Origin: Deltaproteobacteria bacterium
GTDB taxonomy: Bacteria > Myxococcota_A > Polyangia > JAAYKL01
Direction of reading: 5' to 3'
Length of the DNA: 64,000 nt
NCBI GenBank assembly: GCA_030595125.1
Contig: JAUVDV010000002.1
Span: 1 to 64,000, forward strand
Shown here: piece after piece, positions 54,785 through 63,945 of the stretch
Layout: the number at the start of each line of letters is the position of its first letter
Numbering within the stretch: the stretch's first letter is position 1
Made by a program: the position numbers and the translations under genes
Notes under the pieces: model-generated
Told to the model about the DNA's origin: nothing
Seen by the model: the letters and a program-made list of their open reading frames with translations, nothing else
The model's database searches: none

Positions 54785-56345
54785 CGCCACCGACACCGCC
54801 ACCGACACCGATGTGGATGGCGACACCGATGGAGACACCGATGGAGACACTGACACCGATACCAGCTACAACGGACCGCCGATCCCTGAAACTTGCGAGC
54901 AGGCGGCACAGATTCGCACCTCCGTGGGGTGCGACTTTTTCTCTGCCGATCTAGACAACTACGTCGACGCCGACCCGCTGACCTACGCGGTGGTGGTCTC
55001 CAACCCACAACAGGACAGTGACGCCACGGTACACATCGAGGATCTGCGCGGGCCCGGGGACTCCCTGCGCACCGTCCCGGGGATGGAGGCGATCCTCGCC
55101 CCCGGAGAACTGGTGATCTTCGAGTTGACCTGCGAAACCACTTGCCCCGAACAGACGACCAACATCAACCTGACCGGGCTAGGACCCAAGAGTGCCTTCC
55201 GGCTGCTCGCAGACGTGCCGGTGCTTGCCTATCAGTGGAACACTTACGGCACCGGTCTCGAGACCGTCGATGCGTCGTTGCTGCTCCCGACCACCAGCTT
55301 GGGCGATTTGTACATCGGCGCTGCCTGGAACTACGGTCCCTACACCAACGACCGTGCCTCCCTCACGGTGGTGGCCATAGAGGACGACACCTCGGTTACC
55401 TTCACACCATCGGTAGACATCCCGGCGAATGGCGCCGTCCCGGCGATGAGCGCGGGGATCGCGTCTATCGCGATTGGGTTGGACGCCTACGACGTGGTGC
55501 AGATCTCTCCAGCAGTAAAGAACGCTGAACTGAGCGGCACACTGATCTCGGCCACCAAACCGATCGCCGTCTTCGGTGGCCACTCCTGCGCGATGGTGCC
55601 CAACGACTCGTACTATGCTTGCGATCATGTAGAGGAGCAGCTGCTTCCGTTGGTAGCCTGGGGCTCCGAGAGCGTGCTTGCCCGCTACGCGATCCGCGAG
55701 GGTGCTACCGAGTTGACTGATCCGGCGCTATGGCGCATCATCGCCGGCACCGACGATATGACCGTCACCTTCGACCCGCCGGTGGCCGACGTCGCAGTTG
55801 GCAGCGCCTACCACTTTGACACCCAGGGTCAGATGCTCGAGTTTCAGAGCCCTATCGACCACTACGCCAGCGCGACCCTCGACAATCCTCCCGATCCGAG
55901 CGAACCCGAGGCGCCGTTCTTCGCGTTCCAGATGATGACCGGGCGGAACTACGTCGACGGATCGTTCCAACTAGGCGATCCGATGATGATGCTTTCGCCT
56001 CCAGCCGGCCAGTATCTCGATCGCTACGTGTTCAACACCGATAATAAATTCGATTTCGATTACGACCGCATTATCGTCGTGCGCAGTGCAGGAGTGTGGG
56101 TGGAGGTCGACTGCATCGGGATCATCGATGATAGCGTGTTCATGCCGGTCGGTTCGTCGGGCTGGGAGGTGGCACGGATTGACCTCGACAATCCGCTCGG
56201 CGTACCCGGCTGCATCGATGGAGCGCACTGGATCGAGGCCGGGCAGCCGGTCGGTTTGTCAGTTGTCGGTGAGGATTTCGCCAACTCGTATGGTTATCTC
56301 GGCGGCGTCGGCGTCAAGATGATAAACCCGGTGATCGTGGAATAA
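54663..56345 (+). CDS. IgGFc-binding-like lipoprotein with Asp-Thr linker
   Basis: A 560-residue lipoprotein (lipobox QIIGC) with an Asp-Thr/Ala/Gly linker (about 40-68) and a large domain matching the IgGFc-binding-protein N-terminal-like family: LTYAVVVSNPQQ, ADVPVLAYQWNTY, ASLLLPTTSLGDLY, KPIAVFGGHSCAMVP and CDHVEEQLLP. Members are secreted or surface proteins of Bacteria and animals; binding partners are mostly unknown. Strong AGGAGGA ribosome-binding site. Confidence 0.8.
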   Translation: MRKIQLVVADKLMIFIALVGLVQIIGCEEKVRLDDVGDTDTATDTATDTDVDGDTDGDTDGDTDTDTSYNGPPIPETCEQAAQIRTSVGCDFFSADLDNYVDADPLTYAVVVSNPQQDSDATVHIEDLRGPGDSLRTVPGMEAILAPGELVIFELTCETTCPEQTTNINLTGLGPKSAFRLLADVPVLAYQWNTYGTGLETVDASLLLPTTSLGDLYIGAAWNYGPYTNDRASLTVVAIEDDTSVTFTPSVDIPANGAVPAMSAGIASIAIGLDAYDVVQISPAVKNAELSGTLISATKPIAVFGGHSCAMVPNDSYYACDHVEEQLLPLVAWGSESVLARYAIREGATELTDPALWRIIAGTDDMTVTFDPPVADVAVGSAYHFDTQGQMLEFQSPIDHYASATLDNPPDPSEPEAPFFAFQMMTGRNYVDGSFQLGDPMMMLSPPAGQYLDRYVFNTDNKFDFDYDRIIVVRSAGVWVEVDCIGIIDDSVFMPVGSSGWEVARIDLDNPLGVPGCIDGAHWIEAGQPVGLSVVGEDFANSYGYLGGVGVKMINPVIVE

Positions 56346-56433
56346 AAGACGGCTTCAAACGACCGGAAACTCAGCAACCGCGCGGTTGCTCAGGAGAATA
56401 TCGGGTTGTTTGGGACAGGAGGTAGGTACGATT

Positions 56434-57525
56434 ATGAGAACGTGGGATCGTCATCTCATAGCGATGTTGTTTTTGTTGAGCGGGTGTGTAAGCACCAGCA
56501 TCGACACCAACCATAGATCGGACACCGACATCGATTCCGACACCGACACCGACACCGACACCGATACCGATACCGACACCGATACCGACACCGATACCGA
56601 CACCGATACCGACACCGATACCGACACCGATACCGATACCGACACCGATACCGACACCGATACCGACACCGATTCCGACACCGATTCCGACTCGGATACG
56701 GGCTCCGATCCGTGCGACGGCGTGGTCTGCGATTCGCCGGACCCGGATTACTGCGTGGATGAAGACACGCTGCGGGAATACTCTGACACTGGAACGTGCG
56801 ACGAAGGGTTGTGCGATTACCCCTACACCGACACCCCGTGCGGCGTCGCCACGTGGTGCGATACCGATGAATGCATCGCGTGTGATTCCGACTTGCACTG
56901 CGGGGACACCTGCGAAGATTGCACGTTGGCGGGAGAGACGTGCATCTCCGGTACTTGCGTGGGCTCGGTTATTTTCTTTGAAGATTGGGAGGATGGCAAC
57001 TCTCTCGGGTGGTATACCGGAGGAGGCTCGTACAGCATCTCCGTCACGAACACTACAGCGGCGGACTTGACCACGTACAGCCTCACCATCAGCGGCGGCT
57101 CCGGCGGCAACTATGACGGTCTCAACCACACCTTCTCGAGCCTCACTCCCTCCACCATTTCGTTCTGGGCGAGATCCGGCTCGACCTCATCATCCGACAC
57201 CTATTTCGTGGTGCACGGCCCCGGAGCCACAGGTACCGCCAACCAGATGGTGATGCTCTATTTCAAGGACGATGGCAACATCCGCGCCGACGCGTCATCG
57301 GCCACCTCGACGGACCTCATGTCCTATTCGGCCAACACCTGGTATCACATAGAGTTTTTAAATATCAACTGGTCGAGCCACATGTTCGACGTCCATGTAG
57401 ATAGCACATCCATCGCCACAGGGCTGGTTTTCAGATCGACCAGCGTCTCCAGCCTTGGTCGCCTGGACTTCTACAATTTCGACTCCTCCCAGGGTTGGTG
57501 GGACGAGATCCTTTTGGTGAATTGA
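56434..57525 (+). CDS. Lipoprotein with very long Asp-Thr linker, Cys-rich and LamG-like domains
   Basis: A 363-residue lipoprotein (lipobox LLSGC). The linker of roughly 60 residues of Asp-Thr is encoded by a near-perfect 6/12-bp repeat (about 56520-56700). It is followed by a Cys-rich segment ([14 protein letters not shown] ... CTLAGETC) and a C-terminal beta-sandwich of LamG/concanavalin type ([16 protein letters not shown] ... [10 protein letters not shown]). AGGAGGT lies upstream of the ATG. Confidence 0.78.
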   Translation: MRTWDRHLIAMLFLLSGCVSTSIDTNHRSDTDIDSDTDTDTDTDTDTDTDTDTDTDTDTDTDTDTDTDTDTDTDTDTDTDSDTDSDSDTGSDPCDGVVCDSPDPDYCVDEDTLREYSDTGTCDEGLCDYPYTDTPCGVATWCDTDECIACDSDLHCGDTCEDCTLAGETCISGTCVGSVIFFEDWEDGNSLGWYTGGGSYSISVTNTTAADLTTYSLTISGGSGGNYDGLNHTFSSLTPSTISFWARSGSTSSSDTYFVVHGPGATGTANQMVMLYFKDDGNIRADASSATSTDLMSYSANTWYHIEFLNINWSSHMFDVHVDSTSIATGLVFRSTSVSSLGRLDFYNFDSSQGWWDEILLVN

Positions 57526-57568
57526 ATGTAGAGGGTTTGGGTCCCTTGTGGAGTAGGAGGCGCAGAGT

Positions 57569-58255
57569 CTAAACTTCTTCCTCATCTTCCAGCCATGCGA
57601 AGAACGGAATGCTGTCGAGTACCGACCAGATGCAGTCATCCACATCGTCGAACTCGGAGCAGGTCGGGTCCCCGTCGAGGCAGTCCATCAGGTCATCCAC
57701 GTAGTTGCTTTCCAGGAAGAGGAAGAACGTCTCCTTGGCCATTTCGTCGAGGCAGTCCTGCATGGTCCAGCCGGGATCGCAATCGGTCATGTACTGGCAA
57801 TAGGCATCGACAAAGTCTTTGTTGTCCTGGGGAACATCCGTCTCGTCTCCAGCGATCCAGAAGCATTTATCGAAGGGGTCGTCTTCCTCCGGGCCGGCGT
57901 CGGTCTCGTCAAAATCGTCACATTCGTAGCCGGCGATACATTCGACGAAGTTCTCCACGAACTCATCGATCATCGCGTCGTCCATATCCTCGCAAAACTC
58001 TTCGACCATATCGATTTCACTTTGGGGAGCGCCGCAGCCCTCGAAGAACTCGACCAGATCGTCGCAGGGGTCCGAATCGGAATCGGTGTCCGTATCGGTA
58101 TCGGAGTCCGTGTCGGTGTCGCTGTCGGTATCGCTGTCGCCGTCGGTGTCGGTATCGGTTCCACCATCCATGTTGAGGTTCGGCGGGTCGCTGCTACATC
58201 CGAGTGCGAGCAGGCACGCAATGATCATTGCCCGAAGACCAATATTGATTTTCAT
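57569..58255 (-). CDS. Acidic Cys-containing lipoprotein with Asp-Thr linker
   Basis: A 228-residue lipoprotein (lipobox ALGC), Asp-Thr/Ser linker (about 31-62) and a very acidic helical mature domain with regularly placed Cys (CDDLVEFFEGC, CEDMDD, CIAGYEC, CQYMTDC, CLDEMAK, CLDGDPTC). GGGAGG precedes the ATG. It is convergent with the preceding lipoprotein gene. Confidence 0.72.
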   Translation of the reverse strand: MKINIGLRAMIIACLLALGCSSDPPNLNMDGGTDTDTDGDSDTDSDTDTDSDTDTDTDSDSDPCDDLVEFFEGCGAPQSEIDMVEEFCEDMDDAMIDEFVENFVECIAGYECDDFDETDAGPEEDDPFDKCFWIAGDETDVPQDNKDFVDAYCQYMTDCDPGWTMQDCLDEMAKETFFLFLESNYVDDLMDCLDGDPTCSEFDDVDDCIWSVLDSIPFFAWLEDEEEV

Positions 58256-58433
58256 TTCAAGCCTCCCTTAAAAAGAATTCTTTGCCTTGTTTGACCCGCA
58301 TTTCCGTTTTTTGTGTTCTCCCCGTCCACCGCTGGACAATATTAGCATGGTTCGCGGCCGATGAGTGAAATTGACGGGCGAGGGCCGAGCGTTCAAACTA
58401 CGAACACGCGTTCACCATTGGAAAACAAAAATA
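58256..58433. other. Divergent promoter region
   Basis: Lies between the minus-strand lipoprotein and murD. No clear operator or hairpin seen. Confidence 0.35.
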
Positions 58434-59813
58434 ATGAATGAAGCAGAAGCGAAAATCGAAGGACCGATCGGTGTCATCGGCGTCGGCGTTGAGGGCAGGG
58501 CCACGATACAATATCTCCTGTCCCACGGAGTGAATGAGATCACCGCCCTGGATGCGAAGCCGGTGGAGGGTTTGCCCCCCGAGGTGGAGACCGTGTTCGG
58601 CGAGGGGTACGATTGCTACCTTGATCGGTTCGCCACTGTCTTTAAATCCCCGGGTATCCGACCGGACAATCCCGAGATCGAGAAGGCGCGCGATTCGGGC
58701 ACCCATATCACCTCGGCGCTCTCGTTTTTCCTGGAGAGATGCCCGTGTCCGGTGGTGGGGGTGACCGGAACGGTTGGAAAAGGAACCGCTTGCAGCCTGA
58801 TCGACGCGGCGCTGAAGGAGGCCGGGTTCACGGTCCATCTCGGTGGCAACATCGGCAGGAGCCCCATGGAGTTCCTCGATATTGTGAAAGATGACCATCG
58901 AGTGGTGCTGGAGATCTCCAGCTTTCAAGCCATGGATATATCGACCTCCCCGGACGTGGCGGTGATCTTGAAAACCACATCGGAGCATCTGGATTGGCAC
59001 CGTGACACGTCGGAGTACAGGATGGCCAAGGCGCGGTTGCTCGCCCACCAGGACAAAGACGACACCGTGATCTTCAACGGGGATTCCGTCGGTTCCATTG
59101 AGATCGCTCGTCAAAGTCGAGGAAAGGCTCTGGAGTTCTCCATCGGTGGTGAGGTGGAGCGCGGAATTTTTATCTGCGACGGCGCCATGTACCTGCGTCT
59201 GGGTGATTCAAAGGAGAGGTTGCCCATAGATATCAATGAAGTTTGTCTGCCGGGAAAGTTCAACCTGGAGAACGTCGCCGCCGGTGTGCTCGCCGCTATT
59301 TGCGTTCGGGGAGATCCAGAGGCGGTTTGCCGGGCCGCGCAGAATTTCGGGAGCTTGCCCCACAGGTTGGAGCTGGCGGCGTATGGCGGCGGCGTGCGAT
59401 ACTATAACGATTCGTATGCCACGCGACCGGAGGCTGCCTTAGGCGCGCTCTCCGTGTTTGACGAAAAGCTGGCGCTCATTGCAGGAGGGTCGGAGAAGAA
59501 TGCAGATTTCGACGAGTTGTTTCGCGCGATCCTGGTAAAACCCAATCTGGTCCATGTGGGTCTCATCGGCGCCACGGCCTCTCGCCTGGAGGAGGGCTTG
59601 AGAGGCGCGCGACAGACGGGTTTTCGTCTGGAGAGGTTTGAGGACCTGGAGTCTGCCATGGAGGCGGGGTCGGCTTTCCTCCAGGGAGAGGGAGTCCTCT
59701 TGATGGCCCCCGCCTGCGCGTCCTTCGGCATGTTTCCCAACTACAAGGTGCGTGGAGAGCGCTTCCGCGCAAAGGCCGTCGTTCTTGCCAGAGACCAGGA
59801 AATCAAGAAATAG
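58434..59813 (+). CDS. murD: MurD-like UDP-N-acetylmuramoylalanine--D-glutamate ligase
   Basis: A 459-residue Mur ligase: N-terminal Rossmann-like GVIGVGVEGRATIQYL, central ATPase (GVTGTVGKGTACSLI), LEISSFQAMDI and the C-terminal domain with YYNDSYATRPEA, IAGGSEKN and LMAPACASFGMFPNYKVRGERF. These match MurD, which adds D-Glu to UDP-MurNAc-Ala. The P-loop reads GKGT rather than the usual GKTT, a form closer to folylpolyglutamate synthase. It stands alone, outside a dcw cluster, so it may be the only copy or a specialised paralogue. Confidence 0.82.
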   Translation: MNEAEAKIEGPIGVIGVGVEGRATIQYLLSHGVNEITALDAKPVEGLPPEVETVFGEGYDCYLDRFATVFKSPGIRPDNPEIEKARDSGTHITSALSFFLERCPCPVVGVTGTVGKGTACSLIDAALKEAGFTVHLGGNIGRSPMEFLDIVKDDHRVVLEISSFQAMDISTSPDVAVILKTTSEHLDWHRDTSEYRMAKARLLAHQDKDDTVIFNGDSVGSIEIARQSRGKALEFSIGGEVERGIFICDGAMYLRLGDSKERLPIDINEVCLPGKFNLENVAAGVLAAICVRGDPEAVCRAAQNFGSLPHRLELAAYGGGVRYYNDSYATRPEAALGALSVFDEKLALIAGGSEKNADFDELFRAILVKPNLVHVGLIGATASRLEEGLRGARQTGFRLERFEDLESAMEAGSAFLQGEGVLLMAPACASFGMFPNYKVRGERFRAKAVVLARDQEIKK

Positions 59814-59970
59814 GGAACTTATGCTCAGGTAGGTTTTCCGATCACATTTCGCCACAAAATTTGATATGTTCCTCCGACATCCGGTAGAATGTTCATGTCG
59901 GGTATCGTCCTACATCGGGGCGACGCCAGGAGAGGTCGACTTGGGCCTGCTGCAATAAGGAGTATTAGAT

Positions 59971-60309
59971 ATGGAACTTCATGAGCTTCAAGAGAGAATT
60001 CAACGCTGGAAAGCGCGCCAGGCCGGGGAGGCCGTAGAGGAAGTGGAGGCTATAGAAGAGGTGGATGCGGTCGAGGAAATGGAGGCCGTAGAGGAAGTGG
60101 AGGCCGTAGAGGAAGTGGAGGCCGTCGAGGAGGTGGAGGAGGTCGAGGAAGTCGAGGCCGTGGAAGAAGTGGATGCGGCTGAGATGGAAGTCGAGGACGC
60201 GGAGGTAGAAGAAGAGGAAATCGAAGCCGAGGAAATGGTGGAATCTGAAGAGGTTCTGGAAGACGCCACCTCCGAGGTGTCCATTGATGAGATTGAAGAA
60301 GTGGAATAA
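59971..60309 (+). CDS. Highly acidic Val-Glu repeat protein
   Basis: A 112-residue protein. An amphipathic basic start (ELQERIQRWKARQ) is followed by about 50 residues of E-V-E-A-V-E-E-V repeats and an acidic tail, so over a third of residues are Glu. AAGGAG lies upstream. It resembles repeat-expanded acidic coiled coils; the DNA is a tandem repeat of GAGGCCGTAGAGGAAGTG-type units (about 60050-60165). Function unknown. Confidence 0.68.
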   Translation: MELHELQERIQRWKARQAGEAVEEVEAIEEVDAVEEMEAVEEVEAVEEVEAVEEVEEVEEVEAVEEVDAAEMEVEDAEVEEEEIEAEEMVESEEVLEDATSEVSIDEIEEVE

Positions 60310-60425
60310 CCCTCCACCTCTTTAAAAAGGGCTTCGCTGTTGCGGCGTTGGCCACATGAGATTATATTTCCTTGCGGTCGCATGTGGGCGGCATTCCCTG
60401 CGCCTCGACGAAAGGTGGTGCGACG

Positions 60426-61379
60426 GTGGTCTTCGGCGAACGCCAGACTAAATTGTTTCAAACCGCGATCCTGTTGCTAGGCGTCGCTCTTTTCTTTTCC
60501 GGTTGTCCGCGTACGGAGGCTCCCGAGACGAAGGGGGCCGATCCGGTGATCCTGTCCGAGGGAATCATCACCGCAAAGGTGAGCCGGTTTTTCGAGAGCG
60601 GATCGGAAGAACCATTCGAACAGTTTGAGATTGTGGGCGTTTTCCCCCGTTTCGATCTGGAGAAGATCAATGTGGTGGACAGCCTCCTGGGATCTCGCGT
60701 TCCCCAATCTGATGATCTGGCGCTGGACACATGCTCAGCCCCGGCGCCCGTTCTCGGCTCACGAGCAAGGAGAGGCGCGGACGACGAGACAGCCATCGAA
60801 CTCATCGACGTTGGTGACGTTTCCCTGGAGTACCGCGGAGTTCTAAGGACGGTGCCCACCAGAACTTTCCCCGACCTGCTCAAGGTCATCGACGGTGTCA
60901 TCTATTCCGCCAATGAGAGCCGTGGAGTGCATTTCCTGCCGGGCGAAACCTATACTTTCCGCGCTACCGGCACGGACGAGATCGACCAGTTCGATGTTGT
61001 GCTGGATGCGCCGGACGACCTCGGTGACGTCAAGCTCGATGGAGATCTGTTGGTGGACCACGTGCCCATCATTCGAAGAGGGCGCGATCTGGAAATCTCC
61101 TGGGAGGGAGAGGGCTACGGCGACGAAGTGGTCGCCACGGTGAACTGGACCAGCATGGGGCTTCCGTGGTCACTGACGTGTCGAATGCGCGATGACGGTT
61201 ACTTCGTCATCCCCGGTCGATTCACCGCCGGCATGTACGATCCCCTCGCCAGTGATGATCACGAGATGTCGCTATCGCGGATTCGCCAGGTTTCTTTTCG
61301 GTCCAGCGGGCTCTCTAGCGGCGAGTTTCTCTTTGTTGTGTCCACGAACTTTATGGTGAGATTCGAATCAGCTCGTTGA
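60426..61379 (+). CDS. Lipoprotein of unknown function
   Basis: A 317-residue lipoprotein (lipobox FFSGC). The mature part is all-beta-like with no repeated Cys and no Asp linker. The GTG start has AAAGGTGG about 8 bases upstream. No family recognised. Confidence 0.7.
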   Translation: MVFGERQTKLFQTAILLLGVALFFSGCPRTEAPETKGADPVILSEGIITAKVSRFFESGSEEPFEQFEIVGVFPRFDLEKINVVDSLLGSRVPQSDDLALDTCSAPAPVLGSRARRGADDETAIELIDVGDVSLEYRGVLRTVPTRTFPDLLKVIDGVIYSANESRGVHFLPGETYTFRATGTDEIDQFDVVLDAPDDLGDVKLDGDLLVDHVPIIRRGRDLEISWEGEGYGDEVVATVNWTSMGLPWSLTCRMRDDGYFVIPGRFTAGMYDPLASDDHEMSLSRIRQVSFRSSGLSSGEFLFVVSTNFMVRFESAR

Positions 61380-61446
61380 ACTTTTTCATGTTAAACAAGT
61401 CAAAAGAATGAGTATGTTAGTGAACACCTTTTTTGGGAGGTAAGTC

Positions 61447-62223
61447 ATGACGCGCGCTATTTCGATGGTGACACTTACTGCGATGATCGTTCTTCTGGCG
61501 ACTTCCGGAGTCGACGCGAGGAGAAAAGCGCTCAAAGTGATCATGAACAAGGAAGGCGTAAATCTGGCCGCCCGGACGATCACGTTCAAGCTCAACAACG
61601 CTGCGGAGATGACCGAACTCAAGATCTTCAACCTCGACGGGGATCTTCTCGAGGAGAAGATTGAGATGCACGATGGAGCCCCGGCGGGTACAGAGCTCAA
61701 GATCAGCTGGCCCAAGCTCATCGACGATCCAGATAACTTTGTCATAGAACTCAAGATGCACGATGTGGACGAGTTCTGGGCGGGCATGTCCATCTGTCGC
61801 TTCCATGGCACCATTCCTCACGAAGAGGTCGTGTTCGAATCGGGGAAATGGGAAATCCGCCCCAAGGAGGCGCCCAAGCTGGACAAGGTGATTCCCGACA
61901 TCATCGAGATGCTCGAGCGTTTCAAGGCTTGTTCCGAAAACGATCGGGCGCTGTATGTGGCAGGATTTACCGATACGGTTGGCTCGCGCGCCGACAACAG
62001 GGAACTATCCCGCAAGAGAGCCCGGGCCATTGCGCAGTACATCATCAATAACGGGCTCAAACAGCGCAAGATCTCGGTGTACGTGCGCGGGTTCGGTGAG
62101 GAGGTGCTGGCCGTGGAGACCGGTGACAGCGTGGACGAGGAGAAGAATCGTCGCGCGGACTATATCATCTCCAACTTCCATCCGCAGATGTCCGGGCCGG
62201 GTTCGTGGGTGAAGATAAAGTAG
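61447..62223 (+). CDS. OmpA-family C-terminal domain protein
   Basis: A 258-residue protein with signal peptide, an N-terminal beta domain and a C-terminal OmpA/Pal peptidoglycan-binding domain (YVAGFTDTVGSRADNRELSRKRARAIAQYI ... NRRADYII). Conserved D and R residues for meso-DAP binding are present. GGGAGGT is upstream of the ATG. Confidence 0.88.
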   Translation: MTRAISMVTLTAMIVLLATSGVDARRKALKVIMNKEGVNLAARTITFKLNNAAEMTELKIFNLDGDLLEEKIEMHDGAPAGTELKISWPKLIDDPDNFVIELKMHDVDEFWAGMSICRFHGTIPHEEVVFESGKWEIRPKEAPKLDKVIPDIIEMLERFKACSENDRALYVAGFTDTVGSRADNRELSRKRARAIAQYIINNGLKQRKISVYVRGFGEEVLAVETGDSVDEEKNRRADYIISNFHPQMSGPGSWVKIK

Positions 62224-62231
62224 TTAAGGCC

Positions 62232-62249
62232 GAAGGCCGGGATGGGGTT
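62232..62249 (-). repeat. Dispersed 3'-end element, short copy
   Basis: The reverse complement of these bases is the 18-mer AACCCCATCCCGGCCTTC found at 3986 and 63294, here directly after the stop of the minus-strand gene and followed by a small GGCC-TTC-GGCC hairpin. Confidence 0.7.
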
Positions 62250-63240
62250 ATTTTTTTACCGACTTGATGACGGCCTTGCCATCTCGGATGATAACCTTAA
62301 AATCCACGGCGCCCTTTTCGGTCATCTGTTTCTTGAGCAACTTGGACACCTTGGCGTAGTTGATATTTTCAGTGGACTCGGTTGTCTTCTTTCGCGCAAA
62401 CACGTAGGCCCGATATATGGCCTGCATCCTCTCATCATCGAGTCTGGACGCCGGCTTCGTCTTCGCCTTCGACCTGGGCTCAGGCTTTGCTTTCGCCTTT
62501 GGCTTCGCCTTCGGCTCGGGCTCAGGCTTCGGCTTCGGACTGGGCTCAGACTTGGGTGGCGGCGGTGGGATGGATTTTCTTGTGGCGAAGAAGCCCGATA
62601 AAACGTCTTCCTCGTTTCCGGTCTCGCCGTTTCTCGCTTCGGAGATAAGGCGTTCGTGCAGCTTATGAATACCCGAGCCCGCCATTGGGACCGGTGTCTT
62701 GTCCGGGTCCGAGGCCGTTGGTGTTGCGTGCAGGGGTTGTGATGGAGAATCGATCGGGGGTGGCGGCGCGGTGGTGGGAGCGTCGAGCGTGCCTGTCGGT
62801 GCCGCGAACGGATCGTCGAGATCCATCCCCATTTCATCGCTCAGATCCACCACCGGGGGTGGTGCATCCGAATAGCCGGCTCCGAGTTCGCGAAGAGCAT
62901 CAGAAGCTATCTCGCCCTCGTCTCGCCGGGCCGTACGTTTCTTGGCCCGCATCACATCGCGCTGATACGTGCCCTCCTCGATCTGACGGCAGATCCGGCG
63001 CCAGTAGTTGGACTGGGTGTTGTACTTCTGGACCTGGGTCTGGAAGCGAAACCGAATGGCGGTGTTGTTGATCTTCTCTTTTCTCAGAAGCTGGATCTTT
63101 CGATTCACCTCCTTGTGCGGAATGGTGGGCTCCAGCTTCTCCATGCCCATGAAGTACTGGTTGTACAAAGCCTGGAGCCGGTCCAGCGCCGTTTCCAGCT
63201 CGCTCACCAGCAGTTCCTGGTCTTTTGCTGTCAACGCCAT
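62248..63240 (-). CDS. MXAN_5187-like protein with charged C-terminal region
   Basis: A 330-residue protein. The N-terminal part (LDRLQALYNQYFMGMEKLEPTIPHKEV, TAIRFRFQTQVQKYN, YWRRICRQIEEGTYQRD) matches a helical domain I associate with the Myxococcus MXAN_5187 family. This is followed by a Pro/Lys-rich linker (PEPEPKAKPKAKAKPEP) and a short C-terminal domain. Role unknown; taxonomically suggestive of myxobacterial relatives. Confidence 0.72.
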   Translation of the reverse strand: MALTAKDQELLVSELETALDRLQALYNQYFMGMEKLEPTIPHKEVNRKIQLLRKEKINNTAIRFRFQTQVQKYNTQSNYWRRICRQIEEGTYQRDVMRAKKRTARRDEGEIASDALRELGAGYSDAPPPVVDLSDEMGMDLDDPFAAPTGTLDAPTTAPPPPIDSPSQPLHATPTASDPDKTPVPMAGSGIHKLHERLISEARNGETGNEEDVLSGFFATRKSIPPPPPKSEPSPKPKPEPEPKAKPKAKAKPEPRSKAKTKPASRLDDERMQAIYRAYVFARKKTTESTENINYAKVSKLLKKQMTEKGAVDFKVIIRDGKAVIKSVKK

Positions 63241-63253
63241 TGCGCGCGATCCA

Positions 63254-63311
63254 TAAAGCCGGCCTCCATCATCCTTCCCTTCCCCTCGCAGGGGAAGGCC
63301 GGGATGGGGTT
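63254..63311 (-). repeat. Dispersed palindromic 3'-end element, copy C
   Basis: Reverse complement of copy A (3986-4046): 18-mer, hairpin TTCCCCT-GCG-AGGGGAA, GATGATGG tail. It starts at the stop codon of the gene at 63310 and ends 14 bp before the start of the next minus-strand gene. Confidence 0.8.
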
Positions 63312-63945
63312 AGAGTTCGTAAACGACTAGATCGTCGAAACGAACGTCCGCTTCCCAGTTGTTTATCGCAAAATGATCGTGTCCGGGGCCCTCGAGGGGT
63401 TCCGGGTCGTTCATCTCGAGAAAGGGTTCACCGTCGACCAACCATGACACGAGATTCCCCCTTCTGATTATTTCGAATGAGTATTTCCTACCCTTGACGC
63501 CCGCCGGTTCCTCTCTCAGCTTTCTGTCCGATCCGTGTTCGTCCATCCTCGCGATGATAGACCTGGAATTGTTCCAGCCACCGAGAATGAACACATAACT
63601 CGTAGATGTGTACGACGCTTGCCTGGCGAAGGACACGCCGTCTCCGAAAGCCTCTATCTTGATGTCCACCGCCGGGCTCAGGGAGCGCGCCGTAAGCTTG
63701 ATCCGTGCGTCCCTCGGGAGCTTTGTTTTTAGCCACAAGGGCTTGTTGTGGGCGCCTCGGGCTCTTACCTCGCCGTCGATGATGGAGTATTTCCCGCCGC
63801 TTGTGTCCAGCCAGTGATCCGACAGAGCGGCGGAGTCGAAATGATCTTCAAAAACGATACGGCCCTTGGGGAAGGATTCCTGCTTTGTTCCGGAGCACGA
63901 CCATACAGTCGCGGCTGCGAGAACAATTGTGAAAATTCGCAACAT
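63310..63945 (-). CDS. Lipoprotein with concanavalin/LamG-like domain
   Basis: A 211-residue lipoprotein (lipobox VWSC) with a beta-sandwich pattern: FEDHFDSAALSDHWLD, then IKIEAFGDGVSFARQ, and a C-terminal RFDDLVVYEL. Typical of concanavalin-like carbohydrate or matrix-binding domains. Last gene of the window on this strand. Confidence 0.75.
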   Translation of the reverse strand: MLRIFTIVLAAATVWSCSGTKQESFPKGRIVFEDHFDSAALSDHWLDTSGGKYSIIDGEVRARGAHNKPLWLKTKLPRDARIKLTARSLSPAVDIKIEAFGDGVSFARQASYTSTSYVFILGGWNNSRSIIARMDEHGSDRKLREEPAGVKGRKYSFEIIRRGNLVSWLVDGEPFLEMNDPEPLEGPGHDHFAINNWEADVRFDDLVVYEL

